DNA of 64,000 nucleotides from Pagrus major (GCF_040436345.1 NC_133220.1:3403423-3467422); one strand, 5' to 3'; shown: positions 46,076 through 59,694, counted from the stretch's first letter. Program-made: numbers and translations. Notes: a model not told the origin generated them from the letters alone.

Positions 46076-49000
46076 GTGTGTGCGTGCGTGTGTGTGTCAT
46101 GTGAATTTAATCTGATGTCCTTTAGAAAGTACAGTGAACATATTTGAATTACAAAGTTAAAAACAACCTGTGTGTTGCAGCTGAGGAACAGGATAGTTTG
46201 GTGGTTAGTTGTGTCTTTGAATCCAGTCCAATAAATCAAGATCTGACATGAATAAAACTACAACTTCTCCTGGTGTTATAAAGCTGAAGAGTTTCCAGCT
46301 GAATACATTTTGTAAAATTCAAACACAAGGCTCAATAACAAAAACCTAATAAACAATACTGTAAGCTTAAATATACTTAAAATATGTCAGTACAAGTATA
46401 GGAGCTTAGTTGTAGTCCTCCTCTCTCTGAAACTCACACTCATTTTTTTTGACAATGTAGTAACACCTGTTTGTGTGGTTGTACTTAATCTTGGTGAGGA
46501 GACATCGTCTGATAAATGATAAGAGAAGTCAGACCAACAGGTTCTTAAAATGTTTCCTGGTTTTTGTTTGCTTCATGATTACTGATTAATGTGTGTGCGT
46601 GTGTGTGTGCGTGTGTGTGTGCGCGCGCGCGCGCGTGTGTGTGTTGTGAAGCTTAAATCTGATGTCCTTAGAAAGTACAGTGAACATATTTGTAGCTATT
46701 GTCCTTAGCTACATTCCTATAAGGACAATATTCCCCACCAAGAGGATATTGACAGTTGGCCCCACCTAAAAGAGGTGAAAATCCCCACTATCCAAGCAGA
46801 AGTTGGATTGCTCATTGGAGCAAATGTTCCCAAGGCGATGGAACCGCTACAAGTGGTCAACAGCGTGGACAATGGACCATACGCCGTGAGGACAATATTA
46901 AGCTGGACAGTGAACGGACCACTCAGAGGTGGAAGTGACACATTGGAGGCAAACACACTGACAGGAATTACTGCAAACAGAATCTCAGTAGCCAAGCTTG
47001 AAGAACTTTGGCAGCTACAATTCAAGCAGGACTTTCCAGATGCTGGACAAGACGAAGACATCGAGATGTCTAAGGAGGACCATCAGTTTATCAGCATGGT
47101 GTCACAGTCTGCTGTACTTAAAGACGGTCATTACAATGTTTGTCTTCCAGTGAAGAAAAAATGTTTGTGTATGCTGAACAACAGAGCAGTTGCGGAGCAA
47201 CGTGCACTGAACTTACGGAAGAGGTTCTCAAAGGACGGCAAGTTCTATGGAGAATATGTGGCGTTCATGGACGACGTGCTCAAGAAAGGTTACGCCGTGA
47301 AGCTTGTAGGTGATGAGTGTGAACCTACTGAGGGGCGAACGTGGTATTTGCCTCACCACGGAGTCAGACATCCAACCAAGCAGAAGTTGCGCGTTGTAGG
47401 ACATCTGTGAGCTCCTCTGCACAGTCCTTCAGCACACGACCAGGAATGTTGTCAGGTCCTGCAGCTTTGCGAGCATTGATCCTGGAGAGGGATCTCCTCA
47501 CGCTGGCTGGAGACAGGGACAGCACCTGGTCATCTGGAGGGGGTGTTGTCTTCTGTGCAGGTGTGGTGTTGTCGGCTTCAAACCGTCCAAAGAAGTGGTT
47601 CAGATCGTTCAGCAGAGTGATGTTGTTGTCACAGGTCTGTGGTCGAGGTTTGTAGTCCGTGATGGTCTGTAGCCCCTGCCACAGGCTCCTTGTGTCTCTG
47701 CTGTCAGTGAAGTGGTGGGTTATCCTGTTGCTGTACTGCCTCTTTGCAAGTCTGATGCCACGGGACAGGTTGGCTCTTGCTGATCTCAGACCAGCCTCAT
47801 CACCTGCTCTGAAAGCAGCGTTCCGGGCTTTCAGTAACCGATGGACTTCCCCCGTCAGCCATGGTTTCTGATTGGCCCGTACTGTGATGGTCTTGGTGTC
47901 CGTGACATCATCAATGCATTTGCTGATGTAGGCAGTAACAGTGTCTGAGTACTCCTGTATGTTGATGTGGTGGTTGTAGGTGGCTGCCTGCTTGAACATG
48001 TCCCAGTCTGTGGTGTCAAAGCAGTCCTGGAGTGCTGAGGAGGCACCCTCTGGCCACACCCGTACCTGCTTCTGAACCGGTCTGGTGACTTTGACCTTAG
48101 GCCTGTATGCTGGCATTAGCATAACAGTGATGTGGTCCGAAGCGCCGAGATGGGGGAGGGGTGAGGCCTTGTATGCTCCTCTCAATGTTGTGTAAACCTG
48201 GTCCAGTGTGTTGTTTCCTGTTCGACTGCGGCGCAAGCTTCCAAGGAATATCATTGAACCAGCAGCTCCTACAGGGTCCGGACCTTACAAGCTCGCTGGT
48301 GGGGGTCCTCATGAGGTTCCGCCAGGAGGCTGTGGCGGTCATGGCAGACGTGGAGGCCATGTTCCACCAAGTCAAAGTGAGTAATGAAGACACGGATCTC
48401 CTGAGATTTCTATGGTGGCCTGGTGGCAACTATGAGCAGGATCTGGTCGAACATAAGATGCTGGTGCATATCTTCGGCGCAACATCATCGCCAAGTGTCG
48501 CCACCTTTGCGCTCCAGAAATGCGCAACAGATTTCGCAGAGGAGTTTGGACAAGAGACGGATAAAACAGTCAGGAAAAATTTTACGTGGACGACTGTCTT
48601 AAATCGGCTTCTGATGAAGATACAGCCATCACACTGTGTGCTGAGTTGAGAAGCATGTTGGCAAAGGGAGGATTCCGGCTGACAAAGTGGTCAAGCAACA
48701 GCAGGAAGTTGCTTAATTCAATCCCAGAAGAGGAAAAGGCTCAAGGGTTTCAAGATCTGGACTTAGATGAGGACAACTTGCCCATGGAGAGAGCATTGGG
48801 TATCCAGTGGTGTGCCGAATCAGATCAGTTCAGGTTCAAGATCAACCTCAAAGATTGACCACACACAAGGAGAGGCCTGCTTTCCTTGGTCAGCTCAATT
48901 TTTGATCCGCTGGGCTTTCTCGCTCCAGTAATATTGCCCGCCAAAAGAATCCTGCAGGATTTATGTTGGCAGAAGTATAGCTGGGACGAAGACCTGCCAG

Positions 49001-52000
49001 ACACTGTGGTCAAAGGTTGGAATAAGTGGATCTCAAGTTTGCAACAGATTGAGAAATTTGGAGTTGACAGATGTGTCAAGTCGAAGCAGTTTGGTGCGCC
49101 AGTCTTTGCGCAGCTTCATCACTTTGCTGACGCTAGTGAAGATGCCTACGGCACCACAAGCTACTTACTGCTGCGCTTTTCAACGGGTGAAGCTCAATCC
49201 ACCTTGATCCTGGCAAAGACAAGGGTCGCTCCCTTAAAGTCACCAACTATTCCCAGAATGGAACTGACAGCGGCCACAGTCGCAATAAAAATGGACAAGC
49301 TTCTGAGGAAAGAGCTTGAGTTGGAGCTTCACGAATCCATCTTTTGGACCGATAGCACAGCTGTGCTAAAGTACTTGAACAGTGAGAGCACCAGATTCAA
49401 GACGTTCATTGCTAACAGGGTTTCAGCAATCCTGGATCACTCTCAGACATCTCAGTGGAGATACATCAACACCACTCTGAATCCCGCTGACGTTGTCTCA
49501 AGAGGACAGACTGTGGAAGCATTTTTGAAAAATGAGAGCTGGCTTTCAGGACCAAGTTTCTTGCTCAGCTCACAAGACCAGTGGCCTAAAAATCCATATC
49601 CGGGCATGCTGGATATCGACGACCCAGAGGTCAAACGAATGACTCAAGTGCATGTCATTCAGGCACAAGAACTTGAGGATTTCATGGATCAGTGGATGAA
49701 CCACTACTCTTCCTGGACGGCGTTGAAACGCGCTGTAGGCTGGTTTCTGAAACTTAAGGATTTGCTGAAAGAGCTAAAGGAAAAGAGAAAGGAGCTACGA
49801 GCAGTAGACGGAGAAAGCCGGATGACAGAGTTTAAGAAAGCCGTTAAAGGAAAGTATCTGACTTGTGATGACTTGACTGAAGCAGAAACAGAAATTGTGA
49901 AATACTGTCAGAAACAAAGCTTCAAAGAAGACTTGGCTATGCTAAAGGAGCATCAAAGAGTGAAGAAAAGTAGCTTGCTCTTTAAGTTAAATCCAGTGCT
50001 CCAAGACGGAGTTATGAGAGTTGGCGGACGGTTGAGTCGCGCGGCTATGCCTGATGACTCCAAGCAGCAAGTCATCTTGCCTAAGGATTCACACGTCACA
50101 AGGTTTGTGTTGAGACACATTCATGACATTACAGCTCACGCCGGAAGGAATCACATGTTGGCTTAGCTACGGCAACGATTCTGGATCCCTGGAGCAAGTG
50201 GACCTATCAGAAGGTTCCTGTCCAACCGGTCATCTGTAAAAGGCTACATGGAGCAGCTGGCAAAGCAGCTCATGGCAGATCTACCAACATGCAGGGTCTT
50301 GCCAGACGACCCTCCTTTTACAAGAGTCGGCATAGATTACTTTGGTCCGTTCTTAGTGAAGAGAGGACGAGTCCAAGTAAAGAGATACGGTGTTATCTTC
50401 ACGTGTCTTGCTATACGAGCAGTGCATCTGGAAGTTGCTTCTTCTCTCGACACTGATGCCTGTCTCGACGCAATCAGAAGATTTCTTGCCAGAAGAGGAC
50501 AAGTCAGAGAGATGTATTCAGATAATGGAACCAACTTTCGGTCAGCTGACAGTGAGATGAGGAAATCAATCAAGGAATGGAACACCAACAGGATCGAGAA
50601 ACATTTGCAACAGAGAGGTGTTCAGTGGCATTTCAATCCGCCAGCGGGTTCTCACCACGGAGGCAGCTGGGAGCGGTTAATTCGTTGAGTGAGAAAAATC
50701 CTGAACATCACGGTCAAGGAGCAACTGCTGGATGAAGAAGTTCTCCACACCCTACTTTGTGAAGCTGAGGCGGTCATAAACAGCAGGCCCATCACAAAGG
50801 CATCATCAGACCTCAACGATTTAGAGGCCCTCACGCCCAACCACTTGTTGTTGCTCAAAGTCAAGCCCGAGTTACCACCAGGAGTATTTCATGAAGATGA
50901 CCAGTATGTCAACCGCAGATGGAGACAGATTCAATACCTCGCGGATGTCTTCTGGAAACGCTGGTGCAAAGAGTATCTGACACAGCTCCAAGAACGTCAG
51001 CGATAGTCTTCACCTGGAAGAAACTTCTGTGTCGGCGACGTGGTGCTGATCATGGACGATACATCACCCAGAAACTCCACTTGGAAGAATAGTGGAGACT
51101 TTTCCTGATAGAAATGGTTTCGTTCGTCAGGTTAAAGTGAAGACCAAGACCAACGAGCTTTGTCGCCCTGTAACAAAGCTATGTCTTCTTCAAGAATCAG
51201 AGGATAACTGATGGACTGTTATGAAGATCTCATCTTGAATGGGACTAAGAACACCAAGCTTCTTTCACTAAGTGATAAGTTATGTTATTCAGGCTCCTTT
51301 AATTTAAGTTGACACTTTTGGAGTAATTGTTTCAAGGACATTGATAACAATTAGGGGCCGGTAATATAGGAGCCTAAATGCTATATTTTGTTGATAAGTA
51401 TTTGAATAATAATTTAAGTTGATATGTGAAAAAAATGTGTTGTTAATTATGATAAAAAAGAGGTTATTTACATCATTTACAGGTGAACAGTTCATATTAA
51501 TAAGTTAGTACTTAATTCATTTCACTTAAAAATGTGTGGATGTTTTTTGGTTTAAAAATCGCAAAAATTGAGGAGAGCGTCAAGCTCATGGCTTCACTGA
51601 TTAGGAACCTACAACAAGCACGACACAACCAAAACTATTATGTTAGAGGAAACAGGTGTTGAGTTATTGTTGTGGTGTGTAAAGTTGTTATCTGACTTTG
51701 TTTCCTGATGACTCTGCATGTTAACATACTGAGTAACACATGTTTTTATCTTCCAGGTGTCAAAGTGGTCGTGGAAGAAGACAGTGATGCTGTTTTACCC
51801 TGTTCCCTCAGCAACAAGGAGGACATCACAAGAAAGCTGTTTGACTGGAAGAAAGACGGTCAGAAGGAGGTGTTCATGTATGATTCAGGCATTCATTACA
51901 ATAACGGCCGTCCAGGTCAAGATGAGCAGTTCAAAGGTCGAGTCTCACATTTTCAAGATCAACTGAAGAACGGCAACGCCTCCATAAAGATCCATAATAC

Positions 52001-55000
52001 AAAGATGGCCGACAGCGGGACCTACAGCTGCGATTTTCCACGTCTTCAGCCGAGACAAACATTCAACATTGAGCTTGTTGTTGGTGAGTGCTTTCATTAA
52101 ACAGTTAAAGATGTCCACTCATTTACTGCTGCGACTGGTTCAAGAGTCCCAGATGGACTTTTGTTGTGGTCAGAATACACATCTGGCAGGGCCTCGAGCC
52201 CACAGAGCTGCAGCCACATCTGGAGAGATGACCTCTGTATCAAACATGCCTGATATCAGAGACACGCTGCAGATTATGTCTCTGTGCAATGAAATTTCAG
52301 CCGTCTATAGTAGATGAAATATGACTTTTACACAGTATTACCTGTCTGTTTCAAAACAATCTAACGTGTGTTTGTTTTTCCTTTCAGATCAAGTCTTAAG
52401 AGACAGAACAGGTGAAAACATCCCAGGTGAAAACATCCCAGGTGAGTCCTGATTCTGATGACGTCACTCTCCACCTCTGCAGGTGTTTCTGTAAATGTCT
52501 TCTCAGGCCTGTCAGTCTAAACACTCACATCTGTGGGCCTGAACCTCTCTGTGTTGAACTGACTGGGATCACTCGTCACTTAAAGGTGGACACGTTTATT
52601 ATATTATAGTTATACAACAACATCTTTCAAGAAGCAGTTCCAGAGTAGTTCTCACTAACATGTGACACATCAGGTGTGTTTACCTTTGAACACTATGTTT
52701 TATATTTTATTACAATCTTTATAGTTCAGTTTAACAAGTTCACTGTATTTGTGTGTCTGCCTCAAACTGGAAACAGTTTAAAATGTTTGAAATATCGTCC
52801 CATAAAATGATGCTGGAGGCTTTTATTGTGTTTTTCTCTTCACACTGTAAACTGGATACAAGCAGAGTGTGGATGAACAAAATCCCAATATTACTTTAAT
52901 AATGCTGAAACTGTCTCTTTATAATTTATTGTTTATAATGTGTTCACAGGTGCAGCTCCAAGGCCAATTATCGATATACTTGCTGAAACAAAGCACTGGC
53001 GTCTGCTGCAGTGTGAAGCTCACGGTGATCCACTTCCTACAGTAGAGTGGAAGGACAGTGATAACAACACTCTTCATACTGAGAAGCCTCAGGTCTCAGA
53101 GAGAGGAGGTCGTTCATACATCACTGTCAAGACTACTGTGACCAAGACCGACACCTACAGCTGTGTAGCTACGCAGGAGACAATCAGCCATAGGATTGCT
53201 ACTGTGACCTATGTACTCATGAATGGTAAGTGGTATTTTAGTCTTCAGAGAATTTTAATTATCTGTGTGTTTTAAAAAAAGATTATGAGTTCAGACTGAA
53301 CACACAGGTAATCAGCTCAAAGTCTGTTGATGTTGAAAATGTTTCAAACTGAAGAAACTCTGAGACTTAAAATAGAAAACGCAGATAAAAGTGTTCTGGA
53401 TGGAAATAAGAAGAAGAAGTGGAGTTCATGTTTGTGCTGCTGAAACATTCACTGTAAAAACTCTCCAGCTGTTAAATTAACTGGAATAAAATCAACTTTT
53501 GTGTTCAGTCTGAATTCACCTTTAAGGATCATTTACATCATTCATTATCTTCTTTATGTTGGATATGACTACGTACAACTGTGATGATACATGACTACAA
53601 TATGAGCACATACACTTGATTCATGTGTTCATTTAGTTCATTAATCAGAGAAACTGTGTTCACTGAGAGAGAAACTCTTAGTCCTGAAACACATTTGAGC
53701 TCTGTCTCCTCAAGTCACACTGGTGCTGCTTCTGGTTCTGATGCCACAGGATCTTCATCAGTAAATCTTTGTCTCAGTGACATGAAAGAATGATGTTGGT
53801 ACCAGCTCAGGTCCACTGAGGAGCTCAGACTGAAAGTGGTCCTGAACTCTGAGCCTCCTTTTCTGTGAAGTTTGTGGCTCCTTTCCAGTTGAGAGACAGT
53901 TTCCACTGCTGCGAGGTTCTTAAAATTATATCACAATATTTTTAGGCCACACCCTGATATACGATATGTAACTCAATATATTGAAATTTTCTCAAAAGTG
54001 CTTCATAAATGTTAGGACGGGGCCACAAAATCAAATATCTCAATATGTTTGACCAAACAGGCCCTACTGTGATAATATTGTAGGGATGACGATTGTTACT
54101 TTCACAAAACATTAACACGATGAGATTTCTGATCAATAATCATCATTAATGTGGATATAATGAGTCAGTGGGTAAAGAAAGTATCAGAACAAGTCGAACA
54201 GTCTGGTGAGTTCAGAACATGACGTCACTTTACTGTAATGAGCCTTTAAAACCAGGAACAGACAACAGTTATGATATATCACCATGTGAGAATATCACAT
54301 ATCTAAGACAATATATAGTCTCACATCATGACAACAGTATGTATTGTATATGTTGCTCAGCCCTGCTTTAGATTGTACAGGTGTTCCTATTAAAGTGGCC
54401 ACACCCGAGCCCTGTTAACAGAAGGGGACAAGCTTTTAATGACCCTGTGTTTCACATTTCATAACACATTTTCTTTATTACTTTAATGTAAATAGACAAC
54501 AAAGTTCACATGACGTCCTTTAATGTTTTTTTAAGCCCAACAAATGTGTAAAAGTTCAGGAGCTGCTGTAAAGTCTTCACTGTTGATGTGTTTCTGTCAT
54601 GATGAGAGTCAGAAAAAGTGTTTTAGTTGTAAATAGTTACAAACTCTTTGTAGAAGTTAAATGTGTCTGAAATATGATCCTCTGTTGAATAATGCTGGGA
54701 GCTGTAACTGAGCCTCATCATGCTTTTTATTACTTTTTGGTTTCTTGTGTTTTTCTTTAATGTTAAACTCGCTCTAATCAACAAGCAGAGATGTGATGAA
54801 CAAAAAACATCCCAATATTACATTTCTGATGCTGTAATAAAATGTAATGTCATCTTTTGTTTCTGTCATGTTCACAGGTGCAGCTTCAGAGCCGTCTGTC
54901 ACAATACTTGATCAAACAAAGGACTGGTCTCTGTTGCAGTGTGTTGTTCGAGGTGCTTCTCCAAATCCTAAAGTTGAGTGGAGGGACAGTTCTGGAAACA

Positions 55001-57127
55001 TCGTTCCTGTTAAAGATCTGAAGGTCACAGCAAGAGGAGACAGCTACGACATCGTCCTCCAAACTACTGTGACCAAGACCGACCGCTATCGCTGTGTCGT
55101 CACACAGGAAGAAATCAACCATCAGATTCATGCTGAGACCTATGTACACATCAGTGGTGAGATTATTCTTAGTGGTGTATTAACACTTCACTTCTCCTCA
55201 TTTCAACACAAGTTGAAAATGTTTCAACTTGAGTGTTAAATTCTCTCTTAATGAGTCTCTGAGCCTCCAGTTCAGTAATCTACAGAGTTCAGAGGAAGAC
55301 TGAGAGGGTCTGGAGGGAAATAACAGGAAAAACTGAAGTTTATAGGAAATGTTGAGATCAGTCTGATCTTCACCCACAAACTCAGTAACAGATTTATAAA
55401 TGTCTGCTGCAGCCTGATCCTGACACTCTGTCACATTTAACTTCCAAAAGAAAAAATGTTGTTAAATTGAAGAATTATTGTTTCACCAAAACACACTGTG
55501 AAGTTTTTATTAGTGTCACAGTGCAGTCAGACTGGGACAAAACCAGGAGACACACAGTGAAGTAAACAACACAGAGATTTATTTACAACAAAGACACAAA
55601 CAGCTGGAGGAGTGAGTGCAGTCAGTAGTGTAGCAGTGGATGAGTGAAGATGTGCTGTGTGGATGTTGAGCTGTAAAAACAAACCAAAGGAAACCAAAAG
55701 CCCCGACACAAAGATGTGTGAGCAGATGTTCTGAAGGATTTCTATACATGGAGCACATCAGGCCCAGGTGTGTCCCCTGCTGCTGATGAAGCTCCCAACA
55801 GGTCTGCAGCCCTGGAGACAGAAAGCACAGCAACAGCAGAGTGAAGCCGTCAGAGAGGCGTCACTGTGAGCTCTGTTTAGATTAGAGAGATTAGAGAGAG
55901 ACTTTATTAATCCCAATGACAAACTGCAGCGTTACAGCAGCCGAGTTACACATGAATCACACAACAAACACCATGAAGACACTCAGACAGGAAGAGAAGA
56001 GTTTACTCACTGATGACTTTATTATTTTATTTCTCAACTACAAACTGAACTCAGACTGAAAACTAGGAGCAAACTTTACCTCTGAATATACACAATGATA
56101 GTTCCTGTAGTAATATGAGATCATGGAGGCTTTGAACTGAGGTTTTACTGGACAGTTAACACTTGTCATTAGTACCATTGTATTGTACTAATTCTATTTT
56201 TATGAACTTTATAATGTTCAGCTTGTGTTGACTGTGTCTGAAATGTGCAAATGAAAGTGTGTGTTTATTACTGAGGTCACAGTTAAAGGTGGTGTTGTTC
56301 TGTTTTTTTGTCCTCCCTGTTTACAAATATGATGGAAACACAAATATATCCCTGAATATGATAATGTCCAGTAAACCATCAGCACTAACTACGACCTCAA
56401 TGATAAAACATACCATTGAATTAATACCTCAATGACAGTGTCAACAAAAAGTGAACATTAATGCATCATAAAATTAACTTAATGTCAGAACAGTTGTGTT
56501 GGATTACATTAGATTGTACAGGTGTTCCTAATAAAGTGGCCACTGAGTGTATGAATCACTGACAACACAAGGGTTTGAAAATCCCATGTTTCATATTACA
56601 TAACATTATTCATTTAACTATAAAGTTAAAATAAATATTGTCGACACATCAGACAACAAATTTCATGTGATGTCATTTTAAGATATTTTCCTGCTCAACA
56701 AGTGTAAATATTCAAAGGTCGTCTAAACGATCCTGATATGAGTCAGAAATAGTGTTGGCAGTTGAACACAGTTTAAATTTTTTTTGCAAGAAGTTAGAAA
56801 TGTTTGACTTTTCTTGTCCTAGTGAAGAGAAGTGTTGAACAAAAACATTGTAATATTATTTATAATCCTGTCATGGTCCTTTATAACTGATAAGTCACTC
56901 CTTGTTATCTTCACAGGTGCAGCTACACAGCCAGGTGAGATTCTTCCTCTTATATTGTTTTATTCAACTTATATTTAACTTTATTTACTTCAGTCAAGTT
57001 TTATTTGATTCCAAACAACGTAATGTTGTACTTACACTCTGACTGTTACCTTCACTGTTCATCTGTTTCAGGGTGGTCTGCTGGATTGGTTACGTTGTGG
57101 TTCTTGGTGTTGCTGTTGCTGTTCTAG
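45569..57127 (+). CDS. Ig receptor gene D (B7/butyrophilin-like, V-C-C)
   Basis: Duplicate of gene B. Phase-1 exons: 45569-45638 (signal peptide), 51757-52083 (V-set, AVLPCSLS to GTYSCDF), 52388-52441 (linker, 18 codons, with an internal 15-nt duplication [10 protein letters not shown]), 52950-53225 (C-type Ig, [12 protein letters not shown] to DTYSCVAT), 54878-55156 (second C-type Ig, [11 protein letters not shown] to DRYRCVVT), 56917-56934 (hinge), 57072-57160 (membrane exon, stop TAG 57125-57127). Splice sites are intact throughout. About 359 residues, ending [17 protein letters not shown]. As in B the membrane exon is 89 nt and out of frame for a full TM helix. The proximal donor at 52426 would give a shorter linker, but the following GTGAGT at 52442 is the better site. 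Partner and orthologue unknown. Confidence 0.72.
45640..46691. other. intron 1 of gene D, 5' part
   Basis: Same internal duplication and TG tracts (46036-46097 and about 46590-46643) as gene B. No exon seen. Confidence 0.55.
46036..46097 (+). repeat. TG microsatellite
   Basis: Counterpart of 11301-11368. Confidence 0.9.
46775..51210 (+). pseudogene. BEL/Pao pol pseudogene (gene D intron)
   Basis: Same domain order as in gene B. Lesions unique to this copy: the nested LINE in the RT start, TGA at 48856-48858, TAG at 50164-50166, TAG at 51004-51006, and a 5-nt deletion near 51079 that breaks DUF5641. The RNase H and adjoining region is open for over 400 codons (48886-50166). Confidence 0.85.
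47397..48219 (-). mobile_element. LINE fragment nested in the BEL relic
   Basis: One open minus-strand frame covers the end of the endonuclease ([33 protein letters not shown]) and the linker to the start of reverse transcriptase ([20 protein letters not shown]). It is truncated at both ends, with no 3' tail or clear target duplication. Gene B has the uninterrupted sequence at 12668, so the insertion came after the block duplication. The open frame suggests it is young. Exact clade not assigned. Confidence 0.8.
51211..51756. other. BEL 3' end and intron 1 before the V exon, gene D
   Basis: Nearly identical to 15658-16202. Nothing further seen. Confidence 0.5.
52442..52949. other. intron between linker and C-type exon, gene D
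   Basis: Nearly identical to 16869-17381 of gene B. No exon seen. Confidence 0.5.
53226..53906. other. intron after first C-type exon, gene D
   Basis: Matches 17658-18329. No exon seen. Confidence 0.5.
53907..54365. mobile_element. decayed DNA-transposon-like repeat
   Basis: Gene D copy of the element at 18330. Confidence 0.35.
55157..56916. other. intron between second C-type exon and hinge exon, gene D
   Basis: Matches 19590-21334 of gene B with few differences. No exon seen. Confidence 0.5.
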
Positions 57128-57160
57128 CTTTGCTGCTTTGGAAACTCAATTGTCGGACAG
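57072..57160 (+). CDS. membrane exon of gene D, 89 nt, frame-shifted
   Basis: Same length and stop as 21490-21578, with changes (SSAG to WSAG, LVLLL kept) that leave the hydrophobic run and stop intact. Stop to last junction is 33 nt. Confidence 0.7.
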
Positions 57161-57356
57161 GTAAGTTTAAATTATGTATTTTATCAACATGTTCATAATT
57201 AACAGACACCACAACTCATTCTTTACATGGATCTCATGTGCAGAGTCTCGACAGTTGTTTTATTCTCTCTGACATTAATTATTCTGTGTATTGACACTGA
57301 GTAGGATCAGGTCAGGTGGGACTTTCTTCACTGTAAGTACGTTTTGTTTCCTGCAG

Positions 57357-57430
57357 ACAAAAAGAAGAGCGGCGCCAGAACTGACCCAGATTCAACAACA
57401 CCATTTACCAGAGTTCACCTGATCCAGTAA
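57357..57430 (+). pseudogene. tail exon of gene D, probably untranslated
   Basis: Phase-1 exon DKKKSGARTDPDSTTPFTRV ending in TAA at 57428-57430. Would be reached only if the membrane exon were read in its alternative frame. Confidence 0.5.
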
Positions 57431-57488
57431 AGTAACTTGCTCTACGTGTGCTGTGAAGCCTTTATCTCACAGCACTCAATCACAAATA

Positions 57489-58074
57489 GACTGTGTCTCA
57501 ATTCAGGGGCTGCATCCTTCGAAGGACGTGGCCTTTGCGGCCTCCGAAGGCGAGTTGTTTTGGTTCAAATCTATCAAACGTGTACATTTATTTGTGTGTG
57601 TGTACAATGTGTCAAATCTAAATTGAATTACCAACATTACAAAATAAACATTAACCCATCGGTGAATAACAACTGTATTTACCATAGCAGTACCAGCGTC
57701 ACGCATTTTAACTGAAAGTTGAAATTTGGAGGTTTTATAGTCTCTTGAAGTTTAACATATCTGGCGTTGGATGTTCAAATGAGTAAAAACCAAGTATAAA
57801 CCCATTACTTAAATTTGAATGTCATGTCTGCGCCACTTGATGTCGCCATTTCCTCTTGCTTCCTCTTCTGTTTCGGGACTGAGCAGCGGTGCGCAAAGGA
57901 TCTTGGGATATGTGAGGCCGCGAAGGACAGTAGCGGTGCGTCCTCCAGAAAGAGGAAATGAAGGCTGCATTTGAAGGAGCCTTTGAATTTGGACGGCCTT
58001 CGCGCAGCGTTGTGACGTAATTGGCCTTCAAATGCGCCTTTCGAGGGCTGCAGCCCCTGGATTTGGACACAGCC
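57489..58074. mobile_element. 586-bp MITE in the 3' region of gene D
   Basis: Same insertion as 21907-22492, same length. Left flank ATA intact, right flank now ATG. Confidence 0.8.
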
Positions 58075-58698
58075 ATGGTGTCCAAGTCAAGTGTAGGACA
58101 CAGAATCCTGTCAAAGTAAAAAGGCATCAGTCCGCTCTGACACGTTTGTCTGATGGTTGAACAACATCTGAACCCGACTAACTTCCTGAAACCAACAAAC
58201 CAACTTTCACATCCACTTCAAGCAGTGATTGGCCAAAACAGAAAGTCTGCAGGGTTTAAACTTCTCTTTAACTCTTCACACAACTTCTTCTTTCACGTCC
58301 CGTGTACGACAGAGTGCAACTTCCAGGAAAGATTGTATGAACGTAGTCGTTGATGAGGTCGTTGTGTGTCAGGAGTTGTTAAAGTAGTTTAATGTTATCA
58401 GACAGATTGGAGTTAACGAGGTGACAACAGAAGAGAGCAGGTGGCCTTTAATGCTGACAGGACTGATTATTAATGAATCATTCTGTTCAGTGAGAATTAA
58501 ATGAAAAGTTTGTGTTGAATTCTGATATTTGGTGAGATTCAGTTCCACTCTTGTGAAGCTTTAAGAGAAAAAATGACCAAACAAACTTTGACTCTGTTAT
58601 TAATGTTGTTGAGGACAAACACGAGCTCTTTCACTCTGTTCTATGTTGCTTTTATTCTTTTATTTTTATACTCTGATTATCTGATGCGTCTCCAGCAG
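58075..58698. other. 3' region of gene D
   Basis: Matches 22493-23116 of gene B. No gene seen. Confidence 0.45.
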
Positions 58699-58934
58699 CT
58701 GGTCAGTTAATCACAGGGTCGGTGGTTCGATCCCCGGCTCCTCCCGTCCACATGTCCAAGTGTCCTCGAGCAACAGGCTGAAGCCCAAACTGCTCCCGAT
58801 GGTCAGACCAGCACCTTGTATGGTAGCTCACTGCCATCGGTGAGTGAGTGAGTGAGTGAGTGAGTGAGTGAGTGAGTGAGTGAGTGAATGGATGAATGAG
58901 GGCAGCAGTGCTGTATAAATGCCGTCTATTGACC
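58699..58934 (+). repeat. tRNA-like SINE with GAGT tract
   Basis: Fourth copy, GAGT tract at 58840-58887. Confidence 0.55.
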
Positions 58935-59138
58935 AAATATTATCAGACTGCTTGTGGCGCTTAAAGCTCCTGACTGAGCTCCACATGTGCTTTAAAACCA
59001 TCAGACTTCACTGAACTAAAGCTGCTGTTAACACTGTCAGTCAGTGTGAACACTTTGTAGCTGCAAGTAAATATAATGTGACTTTTATATTTTATATTTG
59101 TGTTATTGTCATTACTTGGGACTTATGGAAGGCCAGAA

Positions 59139-59300
59139 AAATTATTCCCATGTTAAATCATAATTATGAGATAAAAACATCAAAATTATGAAAAAATAAT
59201 TAAAATATGAGAGAAAATTTGAAATTATGAGATCATATATTATTGTGGTAATTGCGCAATTAAAGTCTAAATTATGAGGAAACATCATAATTATGAGATA
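59139..59300. repeat. AT-rich repeat, foldback remnant
   Basis: Counterpart of 23569-23775 with altered interior and lost right arm. Confidence 0.4.
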
Positions 59301-59688
59301 AAACTCTTGGTTTTCATTATTTATTGTCTTCACCTGTCAGAAATGATCTTCTTTATGGACGAGCCTGTCCTGCTTCTTTGTATTTGTTAAGGTTCTGATC
59401 CAGAGTCTGTCAGGTCCAGTTACACACTGAACTCTACACTCAGTGTCCAGTTTATTAGGTACAGCGAGCTGAAGCTGATGCAGTCTGATACAACAGTCGT
59501 GCAGTAAATCCTCCTTCATGAAGGTTTAATGTTCAGTTTGTGCAGCTGTTGAACTGTTGTGTCTTATTCTGGCAGCTGTTTTTATTATTTATCAGAGTTC
59601 ATGTATGTTTCTGTTGTTCACTGATGATGCACTTGTAGTGTTTCATGTCACTTCAGGCAGCGCTTCATCATTTCTATACAAACGATTG

Positions 59689-59694
59689 ATTAAA
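59689..59694 (+). terminator. variant polyadenylation signal ATTAAA (gene D)
   Basis: In the block where A, B and C have AATAAA, D reads GATTAAAAC, giving the second most common hexamer ATTAAA. Confidence 0.45.

Larger units (their letters stand above)
46692..51610 (+). mobile_element. BEL/Pao relic in intron 1 of gene D, with nested LINE
   Basis: Same insertion point and content as 11961-16060, plus a nested LINE at 47397-48219. The first pol part (46775-47396) is open here, unlike in B. Shared lesions include the frameshift just before YVDD (48583-48594) and TGA at 50686-50688 after the integrase glutamate. Confidence 0.85.
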
